From Chionis minor (Eukaryota; Chordata; Aves; Charadriiformes; Chionididae), in assembly GCA_013398295.1 (NCBI GenBank), contig VZSF01007301.1, forward strand, positions 1 through 64,000: 64,000 bases of DNA, read 5' to 3'. Both the position numbers and the translations under genes were made by a program. Shown here piece after piece: positions 48,254 to 61,000 of this stretch (the first letter of the stretch is position 1; the number at the start of each line of letters is the position of its first letter). The notes under the pieces are model-generated. The model had not been told where the DNA came from and did not search any database. It saw only the letters and a list, made by a program, of their open reading frames with translations.

Positions 48254-49125
48254 TGGTGGGTTCACCTTTGGCCAACAGCAACCCCCCCAGCCAGCTGCTT
48301 GCTCACTCCCCACCTTAGTGGGACAAGGGGAGAAAATAGGAAGAATAGGAATGAAAAATGGATGAAGACAGAGGTATCACTTACCAACTGCCATCATGGG
48401 TGAAACTGACTCCGTTTGGGGATGGGGATTTGAGAATGAACTTAATAGATGGCCAATTAAAATAAATATTTAATTACTGAGTCAGCTAGTGGGAAGCAAA
48501 AGAACAAACATTAAACTAACTCCTTTCTCCCACCGCTTCTTCGCAGGTTCAACTTCACTCCTCCATCCCCAACTTCTCAACCTCTTCCCCTGGAGAAAGC
48601 AGGCACAGGAGGATGGGGAATGGGGGGCTGCGGTCAGTCCCTGTCAGCCCCTCTCTGCCGCTCCCTCCTCCTCCTCCCCCCACTCTACCTCTCCTCCAGG
48701 CTAGGGTCTTCCCAAGGGCTGCAGTCCTTCAGGATAAGCTTGCTCCAGCATGGGCTCTCCATGGGCTGTCGCTTCCTCCAAGGCATGTCCAACTGCCCCG
48801 CTGGGGTCTCCCTCGTCGGGAGCCCCCCCCGCCTCCTCTCGCTCTGCCCAGGGCCGGCAGGGCCGTTGCTCACCCGGTTTCCCTCAGCCCTGGCTGCCGG
48901 GCAGCGTTTGGCCCTTTCTGACACAGGTTTCCCCGCGGCGCCCGCCCGTGGCTGAGGGGCTCAGCCCTGCCCTGTGCTGGGGCCCTGCCAGCCGCCTGGA
49001 ACCGCCTGGAACCGGCTGTGGCCGGCGCGGGGCAGCCCCCGCCCCTCACCAGCTGGCAGCGCCCGCCACTGGCACCAGGGCAGCCCCGTGCAGTACGAAA
49101 TGGTGGACAACGGTACCATAAGCAG
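48254..49125 (-). mobile_element. GC-rich LTR-like element (ERV), reverse orientation
   Basis: The + strand starts TGGTGGGTTCACCTTTGGCC and shows, in order, an AGTGGGACAAGGGGAGAAAA block, a CAACTGCCATCATGGGTG block, GGTTCAACTTCACTCC, a GAATGGGGGGCTGCGGTCAG block, CTCCAGCATGGGCTCTCCAT (a short tandem-like unit of this family) and finally GGCTGAGGGGCTCAGCCCTG. This order is that of a widespread bird LTR read from its 3' end, so the element points to the minus strand. GC is far above the rest of the window. The ORFs of about 80-123 codons here arise from the GC-rich composition, not from a gene. The right limit near 49125 is uncertain and no target duplication was proven (CCATG at left, CCATA near 49114). 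Confidence 0.7.
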
Positions 49126-52109
49126 AATTTCAGGTGAAGTCTCCTTGCTGTGTACATTTTAGTTCAGTTCATGGGAAACTAAACTATTTGCCTCTTTCAT
49201 GTCCACAGCTTCAGAGCGTGTCTTTTTTTTTTTTTTCCTTTCCCCTGCGATGAACTAATCAACCCAAAATGTTCCTCTCTTGGGCTCTTTCCTGCTGAAG
49301 AGCTCTCACTGTCAAGCTTCAAATCCTGTTACTAGCTTCTGAATTAATGACTCCGAACACTGTACCATTGCATCCCATCCTGTTTCAGCCTTCAGAACGA
49401 TCCCTGTTTCCCTAGCCGAGTTCCAGGTGGTCCTCGCTGTGGAAATGGTGGCCAGCCTCTCACCACCAAGGCCTGACCCCGGCACGTCCCTCCTGACAGG
49501 GCCCCGCGGGACCCCCAGCTGCAGCCCTGTCAGCGGCCACCCGTTGCAAGTCCCGCGTGTGTTGTGTTGTGCCGTGCATCGATAAAAATTAACGCATGTC
49601 GGTTTTCCAGGCAGCAAAAAGGAACCTGTGAAACCATATAGGTGTGCAATTTGCCATACTTCACTGTTTTTGAGGCAAACATGCTATAGCTTATTAAGAG
49701 CTTTATTCTTTGTAATAGGCAGCAGCTGAGTAAACAAACAGAAGTCCAAATACATCTGGAGCCAGCATCAGCAGAGCGTAAACAGAACACTTTATTCATG
49801 CAGTAATCTGCAGCGACCATTTTGAAGTGCAGAGAAATTAAAACGTAGTATGAAGATAATATTTGCTATAAAAATACCTCCTCTGGCGATAATTTCTCTG
49901 TGCGGTTCTGAGATTTCTTCTCATGCTAACGCAGGTCATGCAGAGTTCAACATACACCCCTCAAGTACATATTTTTAAAAAATACCAGCAAGGTCTCTTA
50001 ACTTGTATTCAGGACAAAACCCAATCAAACTAGGTTTTCACTTTGAAAGGGGAGACAAAAGAAGGCGTCTGAATTAAAAAAAAAAAAAAAAAAGGAAAAA
50101 AAAAAGCAAAATTAAATCGCTACTATTGAGGTAATCACTTTCCACACTTTCCCAATTTTGGCTGGGCCAAGGGAGTCTGAAAGCTTTCTGGAGAGCAGGA
50201 ATTGTGCAGATATCGTTCCATAGATTTAACTGCCTGTGCATAAGCCTGCTAAGTTCTGACTGACTAGTGTGTTTTTGCATTAAAACATTGAAATTCCTCT
50301 CACAGTGTATAACATACATTATCACTGATGGTTCTAATTGTCTGGGAACACATACAGACACAGTAAAATGGGAAAAAAGCCTGGCTGTGCATGAAGGCAA
50401 ACACAAATAATGCATGTTTGGTAGAAATAAATCTTTACTTATTATCCTGAAGTTTTTACTGGGGAGCTGGGGTGGATGTCATTACTTTTGTATGATTATT
50501 ATCTTCAGCTTCACCCATGGAAATGCAACACTCACAAGTAATACAGACAGACTAATTTTTCCCTCTAAGACAAAGATGCTGGTTCTCAGTAAGAGTGCCT
50601 CTAGGCCAAATAAGATGGTATTCCATGCAATATTAAAGGTATTGCTGATATAAACTCTCCTTATTTGTGAAGTGTGTACCAGTGCACACCAGCAGTGCTA
50701 AGTTTGGGACTATTCATCACCTACCAGCTGCCCAAGGCAAAGGATTGAGATAGCCAGTCTGTGAGGGATCAGCTGAAGCAAGAGATGACCCATCTTCATT
50801 GCTTTTCAAACAACTCCTCTTAGACTTGAAGATGTGCTGGCATATCAGGAATGCAATACCCAACAGCCGGGCAATTCAAAGTTTCACTATGAGTTTGGAC
50901 TGTAAATTTGGTTCTGGCCTCATGGAGGATCCATATCTGCAAAGCTTCCATCATTCCTGCAGGAAATCCTGTATTTCTCACCACCTTAGTGGAACCAGGT
51001 GACCCAGGATGTTCCCTTCCCTGAAAACAGAAGATAGCACTTGGCTGGCTCAGGAGAATGGGACGCTGGTAAAAGCTCAGAGGTAACATCTGAGTAACCT
51101 AGTTTGACATTAGCTCAAGTTATTTGCTAGAGATGGTTTCATGTACCTACAGGTCTTTTTATGGGCCATGTTTCTAATGTATCTTTGTACCAATAATGCC
51201 AGAGCTACTGTCCCAGTAAGAGCTTGGTCAGTAGTAAGATGTCTGCACAAAAATGAAAGGAGTCTGAAGTTTTATACACCAAATGCATAGCATAAGACAT
51301 GCATATTTTTAGCAAAATTTTACCTAAGTATTCAGAAAGCTTTACCTACTTCTGAATACCAGCCAGAGAGAACTTAATATCTCTGATTTAGGATGCCGGA
51401 AAGTTAGGATCCTTTGCATATCCAAATATTCTGAATACTCAAATATCCTTTAGGTATCCAAATATTGTGGTCACTTTATGAAATCTCAGTCACTTCTGCC
51501 ACATGCAGTGCCTTAGCTGCCAAACACAGAATGGTTTACAGAATGGTGCACCATCTGATACATTCCCAGCTTTGAAGAGTCCCTTGTTCTCAGCTATTTT
51601 AGCTCTGAAAGAAATGTTGTGATTGACCACATAGAACTGAAAGGGTCATGATGCTTTAGACCATATAAATTGACTGCATGTAGACTGAAAAACAATAGCA
51701 TGGCTGCTAATAGGACTAAGAGTTCATTTTTTCCTTCAAATAATTGTAGTTTTTTGATTTGTCTGTGGGAGTAAAATCGATGAGGTGAAAAAGATGCTGT
51801 CTTATTAAATGAAATTTAGTTTGAAGGAGATTTTTGAGGCAGGGTGTAGGATTGTTGTTTTAGTTTTAATGAGCCAAACATTGTTTTCTGAAGAAAAAAC
51901 AATTTCTCAGACAGAAAAAGTTGCAAGCAGGTCATAGAGCAGCGATATGTTTGTACTGTCTTACTATAAAATTAATACATACAAGTGCCCGCTGAATATT
52001 GACTTCTGTTTTTTCATTGTTTTCAAATACTGTGACTAGTGAATTAACCCTGTCCCTAACAATTTAAGGGGGTTGTCCATAAAAAGATGCATGCCAAGGA
52101 AAAGACACT
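49126..52109. other. Intergenic, with an unexplained GC-rich patch
   Basis: It contains a T-run at 49223-49236, a GC-rich patch at 49380-49565 that I cannot assign, and A-runs at 50076-50105. A minus-strand frame at 49312-49617 (101 codons) covers the GC patch but has no recognisable domain. The rest is AT-rich and empty as far as can be seen. Confidence 0.55.
50076..50105 (+). repeat. A-rich tract
   Basis: A run of 18 A, then GG, then a further 10 A. It could be the tail of a retroposed sequence, but no recognisable parent sequence lies upstream. Confidence 0.8.
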
Positions 52110-52330
52110 TAAGGAGCAAACTCTTTCTCCTGACGCAAGCAATAGGGGGACACTTCATGGAGCTGATTCAAGCAGGATTCAGAAGATAAGATGGAAGCTG
52201 GCTGCAGGCTTGGGGAACTTACTGCCAAAGAGAGCTATGGATGCTAAAAATATACATGGTTTCAAGGAAGGACTGCCCAAACTGTCGGGAGAGAATGAGT
52301 GTTACTAACAGCGCACATCCACAAACAGCT
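52110..52330 (+). mobile_element. CR1 LINE fragment, 3' region, old
   Basis: The stretch GGGGAACTTACTGCCAAAGA, GAGCTATGGATGCTAAAAAT and ATACATGGTTTCAAGGAAGG follows a CR1 subfamily that encodes the ..W..LP..V.DA..IHGFK.. end of ORF2. The 73-codon frame at 52087-52308 (MHAKEKTLK..IHGFKEGLPKL) is a remnant of that ORF, not a gene. The left and right limits are approximate; the usual octamer tail is not visible, so this copy is old or of a subfamily with another tail. Confidence 0.6.
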
Positions 52331-54530
52331 CAGAAAGTCTGTCAGCTGTAAACAACAAGAGACAAGAGAAGTATTACGGAGCAGTGTCATACACACTTAA
52401 TGCCTTCCCTAGCCAGTTCAATGGCATACTCTTCCTGTTCGATTCCCAGTTAGACAAGCATTCTTAACTAAATGAAATGTCACGTCCCATCACCTAAAAA
52501 TAAAAAAGAAAGGAGAAAATAAAAAAGAAAAGATGATCTGGAGGTGTAAAGACACCTTTGTGGAAAGCCAAATGATTGTTGGAGATAACAAATAGAGAAT
52601 GGTGAAAGTGTGAGGGCCAATGGAACAAAAATGTAAATTATGTGGGACTGAAGAGACAGAGAGCAGAGTATCCTGACTGTGTCTACCCCTCCCTTAGGTT
52701 ACCTGATGTAGTTAAGGATAGTGGCATATGATGTTTTGGCCAGATACGTGACTGGGGGAGGAAACAGAAACAGGCTACACCATCACCGGATCACCTCCAT
52801 CAGGTTTCTTCCTCTAGTGCTGAGGATAATCATCATGGTGAGAAGACTGGCAAGAATATGGCTTGTGGGGACTTGGATGGCCACTGCTTGAGGTAGGACA
52901 GCTTCACATGAACCCCATATGGAATATGCTATGCCCTGATATAAGACAACAGTGGCTGTTCTCAGAAGCTGCTTTCCTAGAGGAATCCATCTGATGTCCC
53001 GATACGGAGCTGCTTGGGAGATGAGGCCAGTGGCCACATCTTGCTTACATATGTCTTAAGGTATGCAGGCGCATTCTATGTAGGCAGCATAAAATGCATA
53101 AACCAATGTGTGTTTAGGTATGTGTGTGTGTCTCTTTGGTTGGTAACCCCCTCCCCAGCTTCTCCTGGAGGAAGTGATGCTGCCTGGAAGTAACCAGATG
53201 CCCAAAGCATTGCTGCGGATTTACCTTGTGGTTCCCTTCACCCCAGTGAGATACAGACTCATTGCCACTTCTGCTCTTCTCCCTGGATGTTGCTGCTCTT
53301 GGAGACAGCTCACTTGTATCCTGGGCTTCCTGACCACCTTCTCTCCTCTTACTAGGCTTCCAAAGCTCTAAGTTTATCTCCTTCCTAACTGGAGTATACA
53401 CCCATCTCCTCTCTCAAGTTCACTTCTGATTCAAATGAGCTGTCATTTCCCAATAAATAGTTCACAACAGTGGCAATACATTTTTACATGGTAGAAATAT
53501 TAGAGTAATTAGTCACTCTTTTGTCTGTATTACCACTAGGCATTTGAGTTTGCAGCCACGGATACACATTGGGAAGAACTACTACTGCAAATTTTTATAT
53601 TCAAACACTCCCAGCATAGACACCTGTCACTGAATTAATTACATTTGGTGAATGGTTTTGATGTTTCATCAATCATGGAGCTTGATGTTAAACATGGAAG
53701 GCTCACTTCACCTGCCACATTCACCCATCTTCTGCTTCAACCTTGAGATTGCTATTCAAATGTTGGGATGCTCAAGTGATACAGTTTTAAGTGCTCAATG
53801 GAAAAGTTTAGCTTATTCCAAACTGAGTTTGGTTTTTAACTGTCATTTAGAAGGATGGTCTGAGCTGAGGAAATCCCAAGGAGACGTGGTCAGGGAGATG
53901 AGCGCTTCTCCGTGCATCTGGGTATTCAAATAAAAGCAGAGTTTTGAATTTGTCTCTTCCTGAGGTACAGCCTTCCCCTCCCATACAGTATTGTGGATAC
54001 AGCAGCGTAGCCAGTGAATGCCTTGCAATGCACTGTGAAAATGCGTCTTCATAGGACCTCAGCTTTCCTGCAGGCCATAGAAAGAAGAGGTAAAACACAT
54101 TCATAGCCTTTCTTACCTTTCTATGTTACTCTAAGAAATAAGGAATTAATTTTCTGGTGGAAAAGTACAATTTACAACAAAATAGAAGACCATATTTAAG
54201 GCAGAGGAGTTTTGAGCTCCTCTTGGGCTATATTTCTTGCCTTTTGAGATTTATGTTAACTTGAATGTTGTACTCACCATATTTTCTTATCCTCATTCCC
54301 CTAAGAAACTTCCTGATTTACTGTATCTGCTGTCTAATACAGGAATTAAAAATGCAGACAAGAAGGTATGATGTGTCTTTGGCATCCCTCTGTTCTTTTG
54401 CAGAGAAGTGTCATCAGTTACCTTTACTGATTACAGGGAAATCTCAGCTGTAAACATTAATTTCTTAATGATGACAACAGGGACAAGAAAAGACTCATTT
54501 GTATATGCTTTTTCACTCATTTTCTGGTTT
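52331..54530. other. Intergenic, no gene recognised
   Basis: About 2.2 kb of mixed composition with a short TG run at 53119-53130. The ORFs up to 95 codons on both strands overlap each other and show no domain. Confidence 0.6.
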
Positions 54531-54535
54531 ATAGG

Positions 54536-55045
54536 TATCATGGTTTAATGCTAATCGGCAACCAGGACCACGCAGATGTTCACTCACTCCCCACAACCCC
54601 AGTAGGGTATGGGATAAGTATTGGAAAAAAAGGAAACCTCATGGGTTGACATAAAGACAGTTTTAATAAATCAGTAATGGAAGAGAAGATAATAATAACA
54701 ATAATGATAAAAGAATATATAAAATAAGAGATGCAATACAATCATTCACCACCCAATGACCAATGTCCAGCCTGTCCCGAGCAATGATCGTATCTTCCTG
54801 CCCCCCAGCCAGCCCCCATTTATATACTGAGCCTGACATCTACAGTATGGAATATTCCTTTGGCCAGCTTGTCCTGTCTGTGCTGTCTTTCAGCTTCCAT
54901 GGGAAGCTGAAAAAGTCCTTTACTTAATATAAGCATTACCTAACAAAACCTTAAACCGTATATGTTATCATTATTCTTATACTAAATCCAAAACACAGTA
55001 GCTGCTAGGAGGAAAATTAACTCTATTCCAGCTGAAACCAGGACA
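54536..55045 (-). mobile_element. Solo LTR, complete (ERVL-like), 510 bp
   Basis: Read on the minus strand it runs from TGTCCTGGTTTCAGCTGGAA to TAAACCATGATA, where the terminal CA appears mutated to TA. It is flanked by near-perfect 5-bp copies (ATAGG at 54531-54535, TTAGG at 55046-55050). It contains the promoter block GACAAGCTGGCCAAAGGAAT, then ATTCCATACTG and a TATATAAAT box at about 54815-54875, and an ATTAAA word near 54664-54669. No retroviral interior is attached. The 3' part is the same family as the fragment at 3889-4105. Confidence 0.88.
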
Positions 55046-55050
55046 TTAGG

Positions 55051-58000
55051 TATCAGACTTTGTCTTGTAATCCAGATTTTATAGCCTCTTTTTTAACAAA
55101 GGACCAACCTCAAGAAGATTGGATACAATTTAGGGAAAAAAATCAACTAAACTCCAATTCAGCACAATAATATTGCTTATTTAAATTTGACAGCTACTCG
55201 GGCTCAAAGGGAACTGCTATCCGTACAGTAAATAGTGACCAGATGGCTCCAACTTCAGCTTATAACACCATTTTGAGGAGAGGACATTCTCTGATATAAT
55301 TTCATGAAGGAAAACTTGAAGGCGACACCGTGAGGCAATACTTCTCATATCTTTCAAAACAGAGAAACTCTTTTTATCGTATTTCATGCTGGGACTGCAG
55401 AATACAGGTTCTGCATTTTTGCATTTGGTTTATCTCTCTTTTTCCTTTTATTAGCTGAGATTCTTAAAAGATTTTAAATATCCTGGAATCTTCTAAGTAG
55501 AAAGGCAAAAACAGATCAGAGAGGGAAACATTTTTGTAGGCCAGGTAGCTCTACCTCAGAACTACTGAAGTGTTCAGTAGAAAATCTTTGTACCTGTAAA
55601 TCCTACCTAGTAATGAATTTCTCTAGATGTTTTACTCTAACTTGTTCAAAATGGGTGTCTGGAGCATTAATATGAGTAACAGCAGTCTCGGGAAAGTAGT
55701 GATTTATAAACACCAAATGTTTTTATGTTAGATATAAGCTGCAACATATGATGCACCCTCAGGGTAGCTGAATATGAAGAGCTGTGGTTACTGAAGAATG
55801 TCCAGAGACATAAGCTCAGTGCCTGACAAACAGGAGCGGAAGCAGCTCTTTGACCTCAGACTATAAAGCTCTATATCTTACAAATCCCTCCATCCAGCAG
55901 ACTAGCATGTAACACCTACTAAGAGAGAGAAAACAAAACCAGTGCTGTTTGTCACACATGCATTTATTTAACGCAATTTTTTGCCATGCAGTTTCAGCAT
56001 TTTAGTTACCAAGAGGCGGTAATTTCAGAGGTAGGCAGGCATTCCTATATTTTGTGCTAGCTGAAGAATTTAATTCTGGTTATGCTAAACAAATTACAGT
56101 CTATCTTTTGGCTGACATAATAGTTTCTTGGGTGACATCTCCAGACTTTTCCATCATTCAACTTGTGTTGCCCTCTCCAAGCTCTACTTTCTCTGTCAGA
56201 AAAGTAAAGGTGGCCAACTCCTCAGCAAGTAACACTGGAAAGACTGTGTGCTTTTGCTGCGTTTCCTGACTCATAACAGAAAATTTCTCAAGCATGCCCC
56301 TTCCGCAGCTTTAGATACTGTTTTATATGCCAGAGACACAGTAGTAGTTTATTGAGTTTGCAGTTAGGTCAGGGATTAATTCCTCTTTCTATTAGAACTC
56401 TGAAATTCAAATGAAATAATGAGAACCAGCAACATTTTTTAGCAAACTGATTTTTAAAATCAGTTTGAGGAAGAAAATCTGTGAGGTTTTGGGTTTTGTT
56501 GTTGGTGGTGGTTTTTTGCGCAGCACAGTAGCCAAAGAAATAGGCTGGTTTTAAAGCAATCTTTCCAGAAGAGACTGTGCAGTTCCTTCTGAAAATGTGC
56601 TCCTTTGGCAATCTTAGCTGACGTTTCTTAAGTGACTGAAAGGAACTGAAGTTTGGTGATCTAGGCGATGAATGATTTTCACAGCTTCCTATCCCGTGAG
56701 GTGTAATACACAGATCATTTGCCTCTGAAATTGAGTAAGTTTATCAGCTCCTGAGGGACTTTTCAGTCGTTCTTCCAGGCTATTACTATGCTTCAGAGGT
56801 CACATAAGGCTTTAACATTGCCTGTCCAAATAGCTTAAGATGAGCTTCTGAGCTTATATTTGTTGTTGCTTTATAATAGGAAACACAGAGAAAATTTAGT
56901 TGGAAAGTGAATTCTAAGATTAAATGGCCTGAAGTTAGTAACAATTTCAACTTCTGAAAGGGTTGATACATAAATACATTGAACAAATAAGGCAGTATGA
57001 GCAGGGAGACTTTAATCTTTTGTGCTAGCAACAGAGATTCAATTTAAAGGAATTTACTTAGAGTTTATTTTTAAAAAAGTACTGCTATTTAACAGGTGCT
57101 AACTTTGATAGGCACAGAACAATAGAACATCAGAAATAAGCAGAAAAGCAGCTACCTTTCTAGCTATAGATAGTTTAATGATTGCTTCTAATCAGAACCT
57201 GGATTCTGATTACACTAAAAATGTACTTCACTGAATTCTGCCCTCAAAATGAATTTTAAAAGAAAGATTATAATGCCACTTGATTCAGGAAGCAGTGCCC
57301 TTTTTTTTTTTTTTTAGGACATCATTTGCACAGCTTTTACTGGCTACTTCACTTGTTTGTCATTAGCATCCATGTTTTCTTTGTTACTGTATCTGCAGCA
57401 TTTCAGGGTAGGGACCCTACATGCATTTTAGAGTAAAATCTTCCCAACATACTCCTAGGTGGTAACCACAAGAGTATCAATAGAGACAGAAGTGCAAAAG
57501 CAGGAAATACATTTCAACTCTCAGACTTGTCTTTTATTTTTTAGATTTTTGGCCAGAAAATCAGTGCAATTTAGAACTTTTGCTAAAAGATCCCTATAGA
57601 ATTGCATTTTTAACTAGAACAAGTCTGCAATAGATTATTTTAGGTCTATTGCATGAATCTTGTCCCAAAAGCATCATCAATTTAAATCTGTTCTCATCCA
57701 TTTTAAGACATTGAAGTCCTTGACAATTTTCAAGCATATCTGAGTTTGCTTTGGTTTAATACAAACTTTTCCTCCCTATCCAGCACCAGAGGAGTGAGAA
57801 CTCTGCAAAACTTTCCTAACGATATACCAAATTACTTAAATGTTCCCACAGAATCATGATGACCTCTCTCAAGTGATGTAGTGCTCGTTTTGTCCCATTT
57901 CCTCATATATAAAATAAATTAAAAAAATATTTACTGCTCTGCATGTCTATTGAGAATTTTATGTTACTTCATTTCATTTGAAGAGGAAATATTTGTTACC

Positions 58001-61000
58001 TTCACTCCTAAATCCTGCAACCATGGTGGATCCCACTGTACTAAATGCTTTACAAAGGCATCTCAAAGAGTTTCTAGACTAAATAACACCTAGATCATTT
58101 GGTGAAAGATTCTATATAAATGCAAAGTAGTTATTATTACAGTTGCTGAAACAGTGGAAGCTGAATATCTTTTGTATGTGATATGCTATTGCAATCATTT
58201 CCCAGGAAATGAAAGTCATTTCGCTGAAAGGTATCTCCCTCTCACCTCTCCCTCTCCCTGTTTCAGGAATCTCTGGGGCTTTGGGGGTGGGAGCAGTTTG
58301 TTAAGGCACTGGCAGGGAACCTAAGAATTCTTTTTTTAATGATAAAAGTCAGAATACTTCATCTTTTCATTCTAATACATTGTGGAAACTGATGAGAAGG
58401 AATATTGCTCTCTGCTTAACATTAGTTTTTGATGGACATTTACGCAATACTAGTAGAGGAGCAGTCGTAGGAATACTAATATATATTTAGAGATTATAAA
58501 ACTCCTCGTGAAACTCTCTGTTCCAGTTCTGGTCCCTTTGAAGTGGATAGGAAACGTGAGCTGACCTCAGTGAAGTCTGGATTTCACCTCTGACATTTAA
58601 ATGCCACTGCTGTTCACATATAGTTACCTCGAATACAGAAAGCACATTATGAAATGAAAATAACCTTTGCACCAAGGTTTTTATCCCAATTACAATATCC
58701 TCAGATTACATCCCATCATTTTTTCTTTTCTTGTTAATGTCAGAGTGACCACTTGAAAGACCCCAAAGGTCCAGGTACTATTTGCACAAGTTTCTACACA
58801 ATCGTAAAAAACAGATTCTTAACATGCATCAGAAAGCTCTGCCTTAATCTTTCTTTATCACTTTTTCTTCACATGATTTATTCTTCCTGAATAAGCTAGG
58901 CTGTATATTTTTCTTTCCTCAATGATTCTTCATCTCAAATTTTCTCCAATTTTCCTGTGCTCAGAGGTTTCCTTACCCAGGAGGAGCTGAGCATGCTTAG
59001 CTGGAAAGCACCATGGGGTAGGCAGGAGGGAAAATATTGCAGCTAGAGGAACATAAGGCTTGGAAGTGTCATAGGAGGAGGAGGGATTTGATACAGGTCA
59101 GGAGTGATGGAAAGAGGGATGAGTTGATTTTTGTTGTTTGAATGTCTTTTCTTAAAGGTGCAGAGGCAATAGTGCAAACTGTTGCAGCTCAGGAAGGTAT
59201 AGAAAGTTGCTGGAAATGAGAGCAAGTATAGGAAAAAGTAGGAGGTACTTCCTTGCAAATTTTTTTAATTTAATGCATCTTGTGTGGCAGAGCTCTACGT
59301 TCTCTATGCCAAAAGTTCATTGTAAGCGTGACAAAGGGAACGCTCTCTTCAGAGGCTGGAAGCTTCTTTAGTGTTTCCACAGAGTTCCCATAAAGGTGCA
59401 GATAGCATCACTTCAAAGCTCTGTCTAGCTGTTTGCACAACGCTGCCTGCCACAGTCTGCTTGCAACTGCATAATCCCAGGTATGGGAAGAAATTTTCAC
59501 AGTTATAGCTAGCTTTTTTATGAATTCTCCGTCTTTAGATAAAAAAATAGATATTTTTCTCTGTCAAATTCTGTCAGTACATTAATGTCTTTCTACTTTC
59601 ACTGACTCTTACGATCTGACGTTTATCTGAAGTTTCTGGAAAAAGGATTTCTAGTGCTTGACAGAAAAAGAAAGTGTATTTTTCAAAGCAGAGTTTCCTA
59701 CAAGATTAGAGAACAAAATATTAAACAATGTTTCAGAATTCAAAGCTGAATCTTGAGACACTACCAATGAATATGAAGTGTCAGAAATATTCATCCTCTT
59801 TGGCCAGCTGGGAGGTTCTTTCAAATAGTTTCAATAATATTCTTATTTCAAACAATTGAATGATTAAATATTGAACAGATTTCATATTAAGGGAATCATG
59901 TGTTACATGATCTTGCTATATAATTTAGAACCACTGCTAAAAATGTCTGTATTTCTCATAAATGGGATAAATTACTTCTACGTTTGAATATGCTGACTTT
60001 ACTAGGGTTAATTTACCTCGGTATCTCTGTATTGAAAAAAAATTGCTTTCTTTTTTTTGGCCTGTAGTACTTCTGAGATAACAGAAAATCGATACTAAAG
60101 GAAAATGAATACAATCGATTAGGTTCCCTATATTAGCTTTGTTTATTACTGTGGTAATATATAAATAAAGGAAATATTTAAGATTTTTCTAGACTTGGCA
60201 AAAGCTTTGCAGCAAAAATGTAAGTTATTTAAGGCATTGTTCATTGTGCTTTTAATGTGTGAGTACAAAAGAAACAAGTTGGGTGGAAAAAGGTAATTTG
60301 TGAGTATGTACAAGAATTAATATTATGTGTAAGGTGTCACTGAAGTGTACTGCAAGAGAAAGGCTTCTCTCCTTTTTCTTATCTTCCCATCAACGGTTTG
60401 GATTCTCTTGGCTTTGCTGGTTAATTAATGATGATTGCAAGTGTAGCTTCTTAGACTTGGCCTTGGGGGGAGGCAGAACCAACTGCCTACACAGCAAAGG
60501 CATGGCCTGGCTTACATACAGTAAAATGGGCTCTAAGACCTATTGCTTTTAAAAGACAGGTCTACAGTACTGCTAAACTTAAGATAAATGTGAACCACAA
60601 TGATTTTTTAGCGACAGTAGCAGGGAACAATAAGGAACTTCTCTGCTAGGCAAATGTCTTTCATATGTCAATTTTTACTTATTGCAAACTGAATAATCTG
60701 AAATCTTTAAATGAAAAGGAAAATAAGGATTAAAAAGGTTCAAATTATCCCCTCAAAATGTATATAGCTCTAGGTAAGTCAAATACAGCCTCGAAGATTA
60801 TTTTGTTCTTATGACAGCAATAATTCTTTTGTGTCAATCTCAAGTAGGAAAGCTCAGGTGTATTAGTAGATCTTTGGACCAGATACCAGTGTCGGTCTCC
60901 ATGTAACTGGCATGTTTGAGACCTGTTTGTTTTGTGTGCTAATTAATTTTCTAGCTTGCTACTGGTTCACTAACTTACTGTAGAGATTTGGCTATTGCTT

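Noticed and set aside
48613..49157. Several proline-, arginine- and glycine-rich ORFs of 79-123 codons
   Set aside because: They fall inside a GC-rich LTR-like repeat on both strands and in several frames, as expected when stop codons are scarce.
3889..55045. LTR fragment at 3889-4105 and LTR at 54536-55045 as two ends of one provirus
   Set aside because: They are in the same family and orientation, but 50 kb apart with no retroviral interior between them, and the second has its own flanking duplication. They are separate insertions.
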